From: an uncultured Lacinutrix sp.
GTDB lineage: Bacteria; Bacteroidota; Bacteroidia; Flavobacteriales; Flavobacteriaceae
Direction: 5' to 3'
Assembly (NCBI RefSeq): GCF_947500605.1
Contig: NZ_CANMSJ010000013.1
Location: 1-64,000, forward strand
DNA length: 64,000 nt
The notes under the pieces were generated by a model. That model did not search any database. It was not told where the DNA came from and saw nothing but the letters and a program-made list of their open reading frames with translations. Position numbers and translations under genes: made by a program. This document shows, piece by piece, positions 1-8,838 of the stretch (position 1 is its first letter; each line of letters opens with the position of its first letter).

Positions 1-87
1 AGTGACTATTGGTTTACTGTAGAATACAGAGAGCCAAGTACGGACGAAAAGAAATCGATACGTGCGCACTTTACTCTAAAGAGATAG
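1..87 (+). CDS. C-terminal tail of a T9SS type B sorting-domain (gliding motility-associated) protein, partial
   Basis: Frame 1 is open from the window edge to a TAG at 85-87 and reads SDYWFTVEYREP then IRAHFTLKR at the very end. The pattern DYWF...GHF-LKR is the hallmark end of the gliding motility-associated C-terminal domain (CHU_C, T9SS type B), which directs very large surface proteins through the type IX secretion system. Here the usual Gly before HF is Ala. Only 28 residues are visible, so the cargo itself is unknown. A strong hairpin terminator follows. A PorP/SprF gene, the usual genomic companion of type B cargo genes, lies about 1.6 kb downstream. Confidence 0.75.
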   Translation, partial: SDYWFTVEYREPSTDEKKSIRAHFTLKR

Positions 88-112
88 ATAAAGAGTAATA
101 CTTATTAAATAG

Positions 113-143
113 AAAAAGCCTGAACGAAAGTTCAGGCTTTTTT
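113..143 (+). terminator. Rho-independent terminator after the T9SS cargo gene
   Basis: An 11-bp stem (AAAGCCTGAAC / GTTCAGGCTTT) with a GAAA loop is followed by a T run. It lies 26 nt past the stop of the partial gene. Confidence 0.85.
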
Positions 144-210
144 ATGTTTATGATATACTAGTTGACTTCACTAGTAAAGAATAACTTATACATAGAAGTA
201 TTATTAAAGC

Positions 211-244
211 AAAAACGCCTGAACATAAGTTCAGGCGTTTTTTT
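211..244 (-). terminator. Terminator of the dodecin gene, probably bidirectional
   Basis: The stem CGCCTGAAC / GTTCAGGCG with an ATAA loop is flanked by A and T runs on both sides. It lies just past the end of the minus-strand dodecin gene. Its core is the same as in the hairpin at 113-143. Confidence 0.8.
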
Positions 245-265
245 GTAAGTATATTTTGAATGTAA

Positions 266-466
266 TTAGTTTACTTCAAACGTAATCTTTAAGTTAACTC
301 TAAAGTCCGATACTTCTCCATCCTTAACGCTTGCGCTTTGATCTTGAACATATACTGAACGAATGTTTTTTACACTTTTAGAAGCATGCTTTACTGCTTT
401 TTTAGTTGCATCTTCCCAACTTTTTTCAGAATTTGATAATACTTCAATAACTTTTAATACAGCCAT
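266..466 (-). CDS. Dodecin family protein
   Basis: The 66-residue product matches dodecin in length and layout: MAVLKVIEVLSNSEKSWEDA at the start, then AVKHASKSVKNIRSVYVQDQ, then a final beta strand LKITFEV. Dodecins are small cytosolic proteins that assemble into dodecameric shells and bind flavins (FMN or riboflavin) or CoA, acting as a flavin store or buffer. The aromatic residue expected to stack on the flavin could be Trp17 or Tyr39; I cannot decide without an alignment. The gene stands alone on the minus strand between two hairpins and is about 110 nt from the NifU-like gene, which lies upstream on the same strand. Confidence 0.85.
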   Translation of the reverse strand: MAVLKVIEVLSNSEKSWEDATKKAVKHASKSVKNIRSVYVQDQSASVKDGEVSDFRVNLKITFEVN

Positions 467-575
467 AATTTTGAGTTTTAAATTAATATTGACTCTAAAT
501 TACAGGATTTTATAAAAATCGACAAATGGAGTTATTTAAAAAAGAGCTAAACCGATGAAAGGTTTATTTATAAGA

Positions 576-1478
576 TTAACCGTTTATAGCTTCAACCGTA
601 TTTACTTTGCCTTTTAGCATTTCTTTTAACATGTTTTCTATACCATTTTTTAGTGTAAATGTAGAAGAAGGACACCCACTGCAAGCACCTTGTAATATTA
701 CTTTTACAGTTTTAGTAGCTTCATCATAAGAATCAAACTGAATATTTCCACCGTCACTAGCAACTGCAGGTTTAACATATTCTTCAAGAATATTAATGAT
801 TTCTTTAGAGATATCATCTAAGCTTTCAAAATGTGCTTCAACTTTTTCTGTAGATTTTTCTATTACCTCAGGTGCATTCGCTGAAATTATTTCTTTTCCA
901 TTCTCAATATATCCTCTAATAAATTCACGTAATTCATTTGTAATGTCATTCCATTCGGCAACATCATATTTTGTTACAGAAACATAGTTTTCATCTATAA
1001 AAACACCTTTAACAAAAGGAAAATGAAACAACTCTGTAGCTAAAGGAGAAGACTTTGCAGTATCTATAGAAGTAAACTCGAAAGCGGCATTTGCTATTTT
1101 TTTATTAGCAACAAACTTAATAACACCAGGATTTGGCGTGCTTTCAGCATAAACTGTAACTGGTGTCTTTTTAGGAGCAATGTCTTGATTAATAACTGCG
1201 TTTCCTTCATTTAAATAGTTTTCTATTTGTTCTGAAACTTCATTTTGTACATCCTGCCATTCAACAATATTAAATCGTTCGATAGCAACAAAATTACTAG
1301 TTATATAGACCTTTTTTACAAAAGGAAGATAGAATAATTGTTGTGCTAGAGGAGAAGCTTTAGCTTCATCTATGTTGTTAAATTCGAAGCTTTGGTGTTG
1401 TGTAATAAACTGATTTACTTCAAATTTTAATATAGTAGGATTCGATGTTTCTTGTGTAGTAACTTTAAAAGTATTCAT
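576..1478 (-). CDS. NifU-like Fe-S cluster carrier with duplicated Nfu N-terminal domain
   Basis: The 300-residue product has two copies of the Nfu N-terminal domain, near residues 10-95 and 110-195. Both carry the recognisable T-NP-I/V-KF start (the second reads ESTPNPGVIKFVAN) and the SSPLA-LF-FPFVK block. A C-terminal NifU domain (about 220-298) holds the cluster-binding CxxC at Cys266 and Cys269 in GACSGCPSS. Such proteins carry [4Fe-4S] clusters from the assembly machinery to apo-enzymes in the cytoplasm. The duplication makes it longer than the roughly 200 residues of single-N-domain Nfu proteins. No SUF genes lie nearby. Confidence 0.88.
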   Translation of the reverse strand: MNTFKVTTQETSNPTILKFEVNQFITQHQSFEFNNIDEAKASPLAQQLFYLPFVKKVYITSNFVAIERFNIVEWQDVQNEVSEQIENYLNEGNAVINQDIAPKKTPVTVYAESTPNPGVIKFVANKKIANAAFEFTSIDTAKSSPLATELFHFPFVKGVFIDENYVSVTKYDVAEWNDITNELREFIRGYIENGKEIISANAPEVIEKSTEKVEAHFESLDDISKEIINILEEYVKPAVASDGGNIQFDSYDEATKTVKVILQGACSGCPSSTFTLKNGIENMLKEMLKGKVNTVEAING

Positions 1479-1642
1479 TATGCAATATTTTTCTACAAAA
1501 ATACTAAAAGAAAGAACAGATATCGATATATTTGATACTTAAAGATGGCTCTTATAACTGTAAAAATTTAGTTTTTTTGTTAAAACCTTTTTATATTGGT
1601 AGCTTTAACTTTTGAGAGCCTAAATATTACAAAGTAAATTTA

Positions 1643-1650
1643 TATATTTG
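1643..1650 (+). promoter_or_regulatory. Candidate Bacteroidota -7 box (TATATTTG) upstream of PorP/SprF gene
   Basis: TATATTTG fits the TAnnTTTG consensus and lies about 70 nt upstream of the PorP/SprF start. No TTTG box is found at the ideal spacing; the nearest, at 1611-1614, is too far upstream. The call therefore rests on one element. Confidence 0.35.
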
Positions 1651-1721
1651 ACAACAGTATAGTTTATTATACGAAAGAGTTATAATAGCGTAAGCTATAC
1701 ATTATTTAACCAACACCTACC

Positions 1722-2747
1722 TTGAAAAAAGAGATTATGAGATTACAAAGGTTATTAATACTGGCAGTTATAGTGTTTTTTAGTACCCAAATTGCTAAAG
1801 CACAAGAAGGGCTTCCTGTGTATTCAGATTACTTAACAGATAACTACTATTTAATTCACCCATCTATGGCTGGAGTTGCTAACTGTTCTAAGGTTAGAAT
1901 TACTGGTCGTCAACAATGGTTTGGAGACGATGATGCTCCTGCATTATTAACAGCAAGTATAAACGGTAGAATTGGAGATTCACAATCTGGAATTGGTGGA
2001 ATAGTATATTCTGATAAAAATGGATTTCACTCGCAAACAGGAGCCTATTTTACATATGCGCACCATATCATGTTTTCTAGAAATGAAATAGATTTAAATA
2101 TGTTGTCTTTTGGTTTAAGTATGGGAGCAATTCAATACAAATTAGATGAGACATCGTTTTTGTTTGATGGTCCAGATCCAATTATTGCAGGAATCGAACA
2201 GTCAGCAACAAATTTTAATGTAGACTTTGGTTTTTCTTACCATTTATACGATTTTTATGCACATGCAACGGTAAAGAATCTTTTAAATAACGATGGAGTT
2301 AATTTTAACGAACAAGGTTTAAGTTATAATAACTTAAGAACTTATTTGGTATCTGTAGGTAATACATTTAGTAGCTATAATAACGATTGGAGTTTTGAAC
2401 CTTCAGTAATGTTTATGTATAGAGATGCTACAGAAGAAGCTTCTTTTGATGTAAACCTTAAAGCTTATAAAACAATGGACTTTGGTAAAGTTTGGGGAGG
2501 AATCTCTTACAGAAGAAGTTTAGATGGAGCAGATTTTGTTGACGGTTCTGGAGTTAGTAGTCAAAAATTACAATATATAACACCTCTTTTAGGTGTTAAT
2601 GTAAACGATTTCATGTTTGCTTATACATATAGTTACCAAGCTAATTCTGTAGTATTTAATAATGGTGGTTTTCACCAGTTAACATTAGGATATAACTTTG
2701 GTTGTTCTAAAGAACGTTATAGCTGTAATTGTCCTGCAATTAACTAA
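1722..2747 (+). CDS. PorP/SprF family type IX secretion system membrane protein
   Basis: The 341-residue product is an outer membrane beta-barrel of the PorP/SprF family. It has a signal peptide ending in AKAQ, then the family start LPVYSDYLTDNYYLIHPSMAG and the GRQQWFG block, followed by alternating strands and a C-terminal LGYNFGCSKE. Members take part in T9SS function; many are paired with one particular type B cargo protein and help attach it to the cell surface. The partial cargo gene at the window start is a plausible partner. The start used is TTG at 1722; ATG at 1737 also leaves a good signal peptide. A bidirectional hairpin follows. Confidence 0.9.
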   Translation: MKKEIMRLQRLLILAVIVFFSTQIAKAQEGLPVYSDYLTDNYYLIHPSMAGVANCSKVRITGRQQWFGDDDAPALLTASINGRIGDSQSGIGGIVYSDKNGFHSQTGAYFTYAHHIMFSRNEIDLNMLSFGLSMGAIQYKLDETSFLFDGPDPIIAGIEQSATNFNVDFGFSYHLYDFYAHATVKNLLNNDGVNFNEQGLSYNNLRTYLVSVGNTFSSYNNDWSFEPSVMFMYRDATEEASFDVNLKAYKTMDFGKVWGGISYRRSLDGADFVDGSGVSSQKLQYITPLLGVNVNDFMFAYTYSYQANSVVFNNGGFHQLTLGYNFGCSKERYSCNCPAIN

Positions 2748-2770
2748 GCACATAATAAATACATATAAAA

Positions 2771-2798
2771 AAAGCCTCGATATATCGAGGCTTTTTTT
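2771..2798. terminator. Bidirectional terminator between convergent genes
   Basis: AAAGCCTCGATA and its complement form a 24-nt perfect palindrome with A and T runs outside. It serves the PorP/SprF gene (plus strand) and the vWA lipoprotein gene (minus strand). Confidence 0.85.
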
Positions 2799-2822
2799 AT
2801 GCTTTTAGAGCAAAGAGATAGC

Positions 2823-4007
2823 TTACTTCCAAGAATATTTTTTAGCTTTAGCTTGAGACTTTATAGCTTTTATCATGGCATTTTCTAGTCCGTTATTATT
2901 GCCTTTATTTGCTTTCAAGATATAGTCTTTTCTTTTGCTGTTTAATTCTTGAATTTTTTCTTGTATAACTTCTCGCTCTTTCTTTTTGCTAGTAACATAG
3001 GCTTCAATTTCTGAAACACTTTTGCCTTTAAGTTCCTGAGGCAATTCATTTTTATCTAACCGATCATATTTAAAAGCTTTGTCTTTTGACGCGTCTACCA
3101 AATCCCAAGAGGAGTTCTTATATAAGTGAGAACTTTTACTAATTGTTCTACTTACTGCATTTGCGCTACTGTAACCTTCTGCATTATCATCTTGTTCTGC
3201 TTGTAACTGCATTTTTTGGATGCCTTGAAAACCATAAGCTATATATGTTTTGTTTAGCTTGTTGTTTTGTTTTAAAATAGCATCGTCGTATGGTGTAGCG
3301 ACATGAATAGTTTCCTGGTTATGGTTAATTGCCATATAATCTCCATGCGCTAAATCTGCTCCATCTTTCCAATATCCAGAAATACCCTGATTATAATCTC
3401 CACAAAAAATAGTGTTAACTGTTACATCTTTATTATGTGCACGTTTCGATGCGTCTTTGTAGTTTACTTTGCCTTGTGTAAAAGGTTCGTTTCCAGCAAT
3501 AAAAATAAACTTTAAATCATCTGGATTGTCTTTCCATTCTAATTGATCTAAAGCTGTATTTATTACGTAACCACAATATTCGTTACCACCTTTTGTGGTT
3601 AAAGAAAAGAGTTGTTTCGAGATTTCGTCTAAATCATTACTAAAAGCCAATACTTGCCTAATGTAACCTTCTTCAGCATTTAAATTATCGTTACCATACT
3701 CGTAGATAGCAATTTCTAGATTGGGTTTATTGTCTTTAGATTTTGCATAAGAGAGTTCGTTTACAATTTCCCAAAGTTGTGCTTTTGCTTGGTCTATTAA
3801 ACCGTCCATACTATTACTTGTGTCAAGTAACAACGCAACCTTTATGTATTGTTTATCAGGTTTTAGATTGGTTAGTACTGTTGGTTCATTTGTTTCTATT
3901 TGTTCGTTTAAAACATAATTTTTTGTTTTCTTTTTGTTGTTAGCATTACAAGCTAAAAAGAAAAGGGCTGTTAAAGCTACTAAGCTAAATTTAACTGTTG
4001 TTTTCAT
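2823..4007 (-). CDS. von Willebrand factor A domain lipoprotein
   Basis: The 394-residue product starts MKTTVKFSLVALTALFFLAC, a signal peptide ending in a lipobox with the lipidated Cys at residue 20. A longer frame begins 12 codons upstream, but only this start puts the signal peptide at the N-terminus. A vWA domain follows (about 55-240) with the metal-binding MIDAS motif DTSNS at residues 62-66. The C-terminal third is charged and likely helical (KKKEREVIQEKIQELNSKRK). It is probably anchored in the envelope and binds a protein partner through the MIDAS metal; the partner is unknown. It lies 53 nt after the SIMPL-domain gene on the same strand, so the two may be co-transcribed. Confidence 0.8.
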   Translation of the reverse strand: MKTTVKFSLVALTALFFLACNANNKKKTKNYVLNEQIETNEPTVLTNLKPDKQYIKVALLLDTSNSMDGLIDQAKAQLWEIVNELSYAKSKDNKPNLEIAIYEYGNDNLNAEEGYIRQVLAFSNDLDEISKQLFSLTTKGGNEYCGYVINTALDQLEWKDNPDDLKFIFIAGNEPFTQGKVNYKDASKRAHNKDVTVNTIFCGDYNQGISGYWKDGADLAHGDYMAINHNQETIHVATPYDDAILKQNNKLNKTYIAYGFQGIQKMQLQAEQDDNAEGYSSANAVSRTISKSSHLYKNSSWDLVDASKDKAFKYDRLDKNELPQELKGKSVSEIEAYVTSKKKEREVIQEKIQELNSKRKDYILKANKGNNNGLENAMIKAIKSQAKAKKYSWK

Positions 4008-4060
4008 AAGTTTATTTTTTTGTTTAAACATGGGCGATAGCATATAATATGTTAATTGTA

Positions 4061-5083
4061 TTAATTTTCTAACTTTAATTCTTTTGCTATAAGTTCTCCG
4101 TCTTTAGATAAGACGAAATATTTATTCCTTATTACTTCTTTTACCTTTTCTATTGGTTTAGGTGTTTCGGGCTTTTCTCTATACTGTAGTTTTATTTCCA
4201 TTCCTATTTGAATAACAGGTTCTACAATAGATGAGTTTATAACAATATCATACGCCTTAAAAGACAATGGGTCATAATAATACGAAGTCTGTTTTTTAGC
4301 TTTAATCACACCTTTGTTTTGTTTTAGTGCTTCTAAAGAAATGCTATTAAAAGCTTGATAGTTTTTGTAGAATTCTTTTGGAAAATGACAATATTTTATA
4401 TCTGCCATTGTTGGCTTGTAATTTGTTAAATCGAAACCTAAATCGTTATAGAATTGTTTTTTTTCTTTTAATGTTTTTAAGATTTCAACTCTCAATTTAG
4501 TGTAAACAGCTTCTATGTTATTTATAAAATAATCGACTTTTACTAAATTGTAAATTTCATTTTTGGCGCACGTAGCTAAGATCTTTTCAAACTGATTAAC
4601 CTTTGTGAATTTAATATGCAGGTTTTGTTGTAGTTCGAAACCTTTAGGAACTTCAGTATAAGTTTTGCTAAACAATTTCTTTTCAACAACAGTTTCGTAA
4701 ACAGGAACAAAAGAAATCATATCTATAATAATATCATTGCTAACTATGCCTTGCATCGCTAAACTGTTCTTTACACTATTAACACGTTCGTTCATTAACT
4801 TGTTGGTAGCTTCTGCTGTTTCTCCAATTTGTACCAAATTAAAGACCGCTGTGTAAGAATCTGCCACAATATTATTAAGGGCTTTTATATCTATAGTAAT
4901 TACCGGATTTGGCATTAAGTTTCGTTGCCTAAAAGTATTTAGGTTATTGCCATAGGTATTAGCATTGCCTAGAGATTCTGCATGTATAACATTTTGTCTA
5001 GAAATAGTAGTTGCATTGCCTTTTATTTGTGCAGATGAAAAAGAAAAACATAATAGCAGAACTAAGTAAATTGAGTGTTTCAT
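4061..5083 (-). CDS. SIMPL (DUF541)-like periplasmic protein
   Basis: The 340-residue product has a signal peptide (MKHSIYLVLLLCFSFSSAQ). The following region is consistent with a SIMPL/DUF541 fold: a helix rich in TNKLMNERVNSVKNSLAMQG, then DIIIDMISFVPVYE and, further on, strands such as NLHIKFTKV and VKVDYFINN. SIMPL proteins are periplasmic or outer-membrane-associated and poorly understood; no enzyme activity is established. The assignment is by pattern only. It is the first gene of a likely pair with the vWA lipoprotein and is divergent from the sensor kinase at 5289, separated by 205 nt. Confidence 0.6.
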   Translation of the reverse strand: MKHSIYLVLLLCFSFSSAQIKGNATTISRQNVIHAESLGNANTYGNNLNTFRQRNLMPNPVITIDIKALNNIVADSYTAVFNLVQIGETAEATNKLMNERVNSVKNSLAMQGIVSNDIIIDMISFVPVYETVVEKKLFSKTYTEVPKGFELQQNLHIKFTKVNQFEKILATCAKNEIYNLVKVDYFINNIEAVYTKLRVEILKTLKEKKQFYNDLGFDLTNYKPTMADIKYCHFPKEFYKNYQAFNSISLEALKQNKGVIKAKKQTSYYYDPLSFKAYDIVINSSIVEPVIQIGMEIKLQYREKPETPKPIEKVKEVIRNKYFVLSKDGELIAKELKLEN

Positions 5084-5288
5084 TTGTTTTGTATTAATTA
5101 GAGTGTAAACTTATGTTCAACTTTTTTTTAATAAAAACAAGAATGAGTAAATACTACTTTATAATGAGTGAGCTACGTTTTTAGTTGAGTAAACAAGACC
5201 GTTTTTTCTTTGTATTGGTTCAATTTGGAGAACACTCATTTTATTATGCCAATTAAAGTGTGTAAGTTTATCTTTTGGTAATAATAAT

Positions 5289-7481
5289 ATGAAACATATT
5301 AAATTATATATAAGTAGCATTCTACTCTTTATTTGTTCGTATACAATGTATGCGCAACAATACGATAGTGTAAATAAAGAAGCAAATAATGTTGACGAAG
5401 TTTATTTTTACATTCGTGGTCTTGTTAAAGAAGAAGATACAAACGAAGCGATAAAAGATGTTAATATAGAAATAAATGGAGGCGCCTATACTGCATCTAA
5501 TAGAGCGGGAGAGTTTAGAGTTCGTGCAAAAATTGGAGACGAACTTGTTATTAGCCATAAAGATTTTGAAACCGTTTATTATGTAGTAAAAAGTGACGAG
5601 CGCATTACATTAAATGTAAAGCCATTGGAGTCTGAATCTTACAATAAAAGATTGAAGAAAACGCAAAACAATTCCTTTAATAATCTAATAGATTCTGCAT
5701 TAGTATATAAAAAGAAATCTGCCGATAAAAGTATTCAGTTTGTAACAGAAAGTTTAAAGAATAGTACATCTGCTAAGCAAAATGCAGAGGCTTTTGAGGT
5801 GCTTTCGGATATATATATGTATTGGAAACAATACGATTTAGCAGTTTCTAATTATAGAATAAGTCTTAATAGTTTTCAATCTAACGAAGTTAAGATTAGG
5901 CTAGCAATAGCCTATATGATGAATAATAATTATCAAGAAAGTGTTTCTGTTTATAAAGATATAAATAAGAAAGAATTATCCAATTACCAATTGGTTGAGT
6001 TGCACGAAGGGCTTGGTGATGTCTATTATAGAATGAAAGATTATAAAAAGTCTATTAGTTCTTATAACGAAGGATTAAGTGTTGCTCAAAAATATTTAAT
6101 TACACCAAAAGTAACCGATTTAAATTCTAAAATAGCACAATCTTTTGATGCTAGCGGAAGTAAAGATAAAGCAAAAGAATATTACAATAACTCACTTAGT
6201 CTTGCCTCAAAAGAAAACAAGAAAAGAGCTGTCGAGGAGAAAATTAAATTTGCAGATTTTAATAATTCTAATCGCAATTTTGCTGATGAAATTCGGATGA
6301 GAGAAGAGGCTATTTTAGACATAAAAGATATTGAAACAGATTCTGTAATAGACATTGAAAGCGATTACACTATCCAAAAACAAAACTATAAAATTGGTAA
6401 TGCATTGTATATGCAAAGAAACTACGCAGAAGCAATACCATACTTAGAAAAAAGTATTGTTGAAGCTGGAGAGCGTGAAGATTTTGTGGTAGAAAAAGAT
6501 GCAAACCGTAAGCTGTCTGAAGTTTTTGAAGAATCTGGTGATTATGAAAATGCTAGAAAAACATACGATGAATACATTAAATCTGTAGAAGCTCTTTTAA
6601 TTAAAAAAGAACAGCAAATTACTCAAGCAGCACGTTTTAATAAAAGTATTGCCGATAAACAGAATCGTATTACATCGTTAGAAAGCGATCGCGAACTGTC
6701 CGAAAGTAGATACCAATTAAACCAGGAACAAAATAAGAATCAGAAAATAATTATTTATTCACTTATTGGTGGATTATTACTATTGCTTTTTGCAGCTTAT
6801 TTAATGTATAAATATATTAAGCAACAACGTTTAGCAAATAATCTATTAGCTTTAAAATCTTTAAGAAGCCAAATGAATCCTCACTTTATTTTTAATGCTT
6901 TAAACTCTGTTAATAGCTTTATTGCTACTAACGATGAGCGAACGGCAAATAAGTATTTAAGTGATTTTTCTAAGCTAATGCGAGCCGTTTTAGAAAATAG
7001 TGAGCAGGATTTTATTCCGTTAGAAAAAGAAGTTGAGCTATTGCAATTATATACTAAGCTTGAGCATTTTAGATTTCAAGACAAGTTTGAGTATAATATA
7101 ACTGTAGATAAAGCTATAAATGTATCCGATTTTCAAATTCCACCAATGCTATTGCAGCCGTACATAGAAAATGCAGTTTGGCATGGGTTACGCTATAAAG
7201 AAGAAAAAGGGCAACTTGATATTTTAATAGTTAAAAAGAGTAAAGATGAAATTACAATTACCATTGCAGATAATGGAATAGGCCGCGAAAAATCTAAAGC
7301 ACTTAAAACCAAAAACCAGCAGAAACAGAATTCTAAAGGCATGGGTAATATTAAAAAACGTGTCGCTATTTTAAACGAAATGTATAAAGATAAGGTGGAT
7401 GTTTTTATAGATGAATTATATCAAGGTCAAGCCGAAGAAGATAAAGGGACTAAAGTTGTTGTGACTTTAAAACGAGATTAA
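5289..7481 (+). CDS. LytS-type sensor histidine kinase with carboxypeptidase-regulatory-like and TPR sensor domains
   Basis: The 730-residue membrane sensor has, in order: a signal peptide ending MYAQ (about 1-23); a carboxypeptidase-regulatory-like beta domain (about 40-115, with SNRAGEFRVRA); tetratricopeptide repeats (about 150-430); a coiled coil (about 440-485); one membrane helix (about 487-511); and a cytoplasmic LytS/YehU-type kinase. The kinase shows the phosphoacceptor His532 in QMNPHFIFNALNSV, the IPPMLLQPYIENAVWHG block and the ATP-lid region DNGIGR. The sensor part is predicted to be periplasmic. The gene leads an operon with a lipoprotein and a LytTR response regulator, its likely phosphotransfer partner. 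The signal sensed is unknown. Confidence 0.9.
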   Translation: MKHIKLYISSILLFICSYTMYAQQYDSVNKEANNVDEVYFYIRGLVKEEDTNEAIKDVNIEINGGAYTASNRAGEFRVRAKIGDELVISHKDFETVYYVVKSDERITLNVKPLESESYNKRLKKTQNNSFNNLIDSALVYKKKSADKSIQFVTESLKNSTSAKQNAEAFEVLSDIYMYWKQYDLAVSNYRISLNSFQSNEVKIRLAIAYMMNNNYQESVSVYKDINKKELSNYQLVELHEGLGDVYYRMKDYKKSISSYNEGLSVAQKYLITPKVTDLNSKIAQSFDASGSKDKAKEYYNNSLSLASKENKKRAVEEKIKFADFNNSNRNFADEIRMREEAILDIKDIETDSVIDIESDYTIQKQNYKIGNALYMQRNYAEAIPYLEKSIVEAGEREDFVVEKDANRKLSEVFEESGDYENARKTYDEYIKSVEALLIKKEQQITQAARFNKSIADKQNRITSLESDRELSESRYQLNQEQNKNQKIIIYSLIGGLLLLLFAAYLMYKYIKQQRLANNLLALKSLRSQMNPHFIFNALNSVNSFIATNDERTANKYLSDFSKLMRAVLENSEQDFIPLEKEVELLQLYTKLEHFRFQDKFEYNITVDKAINVSDFQIPPMLLQPYIENAVWHGLRYKEEKGQLDILIVKKSKDEITITIADNGIGREKSKALKTKNQQKQNSKGMGNIKKRVAILNEMYKDKVDVFIDELYQGQAEEDKGTKVVVTLKRD

Positions 7482-7495
7482 TTATTTTAAGAATT

Positions 7496-8062
7496 ATGAA
7501 AAATATACTATTAGTATTTACTATTTGTTTTTTATTTTCATGTGAAAATGAAGCTGAAGATAATCGCTTAGATTGGATTCAGGAAATTGATAAAACTATT
7601 CTAGATTATAATAAAAACGCAAAAATTGAACAAGAAGGTTTTGTTGGTGTAGATAAGGATTATTCTATTTTGAAAATTTTTAAAAAGAATAATGATGGCT
7701 ATCAAAAAAACATAATCAAAAGTAACGACTCAATAAACAATGTAGCCATCATTATGGAAATATATACACTCAACGGTGAAATAGTACTACAGAATTTTAA
7801 TGGCCTATTTCCTTTACTTTACAAAGGAGCAAAGGAAGAAAGTGACCCTTGTTGTCAGTTATTTGAAAGATCTATCTATTATAAGAATAATCAACAAGGG
7901 AAAGCATATTTTAAGCAATTAAAAATAAAGAACAGTGAGAACGAAAATAAATTTAAAGATGATTTAGAAATTTTGCCAATGTTAGAAATAGATGATTTTA
8001 ATGTATCAGACGAATATTTTCGAACCAAATCACAATTACACAAATTAAAAGCTCAATTGTAA
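7496..8062 (+). CDS. Small lipoprotein of unknown function within a two-component operon
   Basis: I do not recognise a family. The 188-residue product begins MKNILLVFTICFLFSC, a lipoprotein signal with the lipidated Cys at about residue 16. The rest is hydrophilic and lysine-, asparagine- and glutamate-rich, with a CC pair in DPCCQLF. Position is the main clue: it starts 14 nt after the kinase gene, and its TAA stop overlaps the ATG of the regulator gene by one base. It is thus co-transcribed with both and may assist the kinase's periplasmic sensor, although it could simply ride along. Confidence 0.7.
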   Translation: MKNILLVFTICFLFSCENEAEDNRLDWIQEIDKTILDYNKNAKIEQEGFVGVDKDYSILKIFKKNNDGYQKNIIKSNDSINNVAIIMEIYTLNGEIVLQNFNGLFPLLYKGAKEESDPCCQLFERSIYYKNNQQGKAYFKQLKIKNSENENKFKDDLEILPMLEIDDFNVSDEYFRTKSQLHKLKAQL

Positions 8063-8799
8063 TGAAACTAAACTCAATAATAGTAGAAGACGAGCAAGTA
8101 AGCAGAGAGATACTTAAAAATTATCTAAAAAAATACTGCCCAAATGTAAATGTTGTTAGTGAAGCTTCAAATATAAATGAAGGCTTAGAACTTATTAGAA
8201 ACAAAGATTTAGATTTAGTATTTTTAGATGTAGAAATGCCTTATGGTAATGCTTTCGATTTGTTAGATAAAGTAGGAGACAGAGATTTTGAAACTGTTTT
8301 TGTAACTGCATACAACAATTACGCATTAGATGCTTTAAACGCACATGCAAGTTACTATTTAATGAAACCTATTGATATAGACGAATTAATAAAAGCAGTA
8401 GATTACGTTGTAGAAATTAAAACAAAAGAAAACGCGCTACAAGATCAGGTTTTAGTTCCAAAAACTACTAATAATATAAATGGCAAAATTACCATTCCAC
8501 AGCAAAATGGCTTTGAAGTAATAAGTACAGCAGATATTTTATTTTGTAAAGCAGATGATAATTATACAGAGATTTACCTAAATAACAACAAAAAGAAAGT
8601 AGTAAGTAAAACACTTAAATATTTTGAGGAAGCTTTACAGGATTCTAGTTTTGCAAGAGTACATAAAAGCTATTTGGTTAATGTAAACGAAGTGGTTAAA
8701 TATGTAAAAGGTAAGGGAGGCAGCGTAATTTTAAGTAATGGAAAAGAAGTGATGGTATCTCCATCTAGAAAATCTGAATTACTTTCTTACTTTAAATAA
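8062..8799 (+). CDS. LytTR-family response regulator
   Basis: The 245-residue cytoplasmic regulator has a receiver domain (about 4-120) with acidic residues near the N-terminus (VEDEQ), phosphoacceptor Asp56 in FLDVEMPYG and the conserved Lys in YYLMKPID. The C-terminal LytTR DNA-binding domain (about 145-243) shows ILFCKADDNYTEIYL and FARVHKSYLVNVNEV. It should be phosphorylated by the LytS-type kinase two genes upstream and then bind promoter DNA as a dimer. Its targets cannot be read from this window. The ATG overlaps the preceding stop codon (TAATG). Confidence 0.92.
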   Translation: MKLNSIIVEDEQVSREILKNYLKKYCPNVNVVSEASNINEGLELIRNKDLDLVFLDVEMPYGNAFDLLDKVGDRDFETVFVTAYNNYALDALNAHASYYLMKPIDIDELIKAVDYVVEIKTKENALQDQVLVPKTTNNINGKITIPQQNGFEVISTADILFCKADDNYTEIYLNNNKKKVVSKTLKYFEEALQDSSFARVHKSYLVNVNEVVKYVKGKGGSVILSNGKEVMVSPSRKSELLSYFK

Positions 8800-8801
8800 C
8801 A

Positions 8802-8838
8802 AATCCTTTTAAAAAAAAGGGATCTCATTAAAAGGATT
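8802..8838 (+). terminator. Probable weak terminator after the two-component operon
   Basis: AATCCTTTT (8802-8810) and AAAAGGATT (8830-8838) form a 9-bp AT-rich stem with a 19-nt loop, followed by A-rich sequence rather than a T run. A second hairpin, TCTCATA / TATGAGA at 8917-8933, is followed by a T run at 8937 onward and may be the real stop signal, although it runs into the leader of the next gene. Confidence 0.4.
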
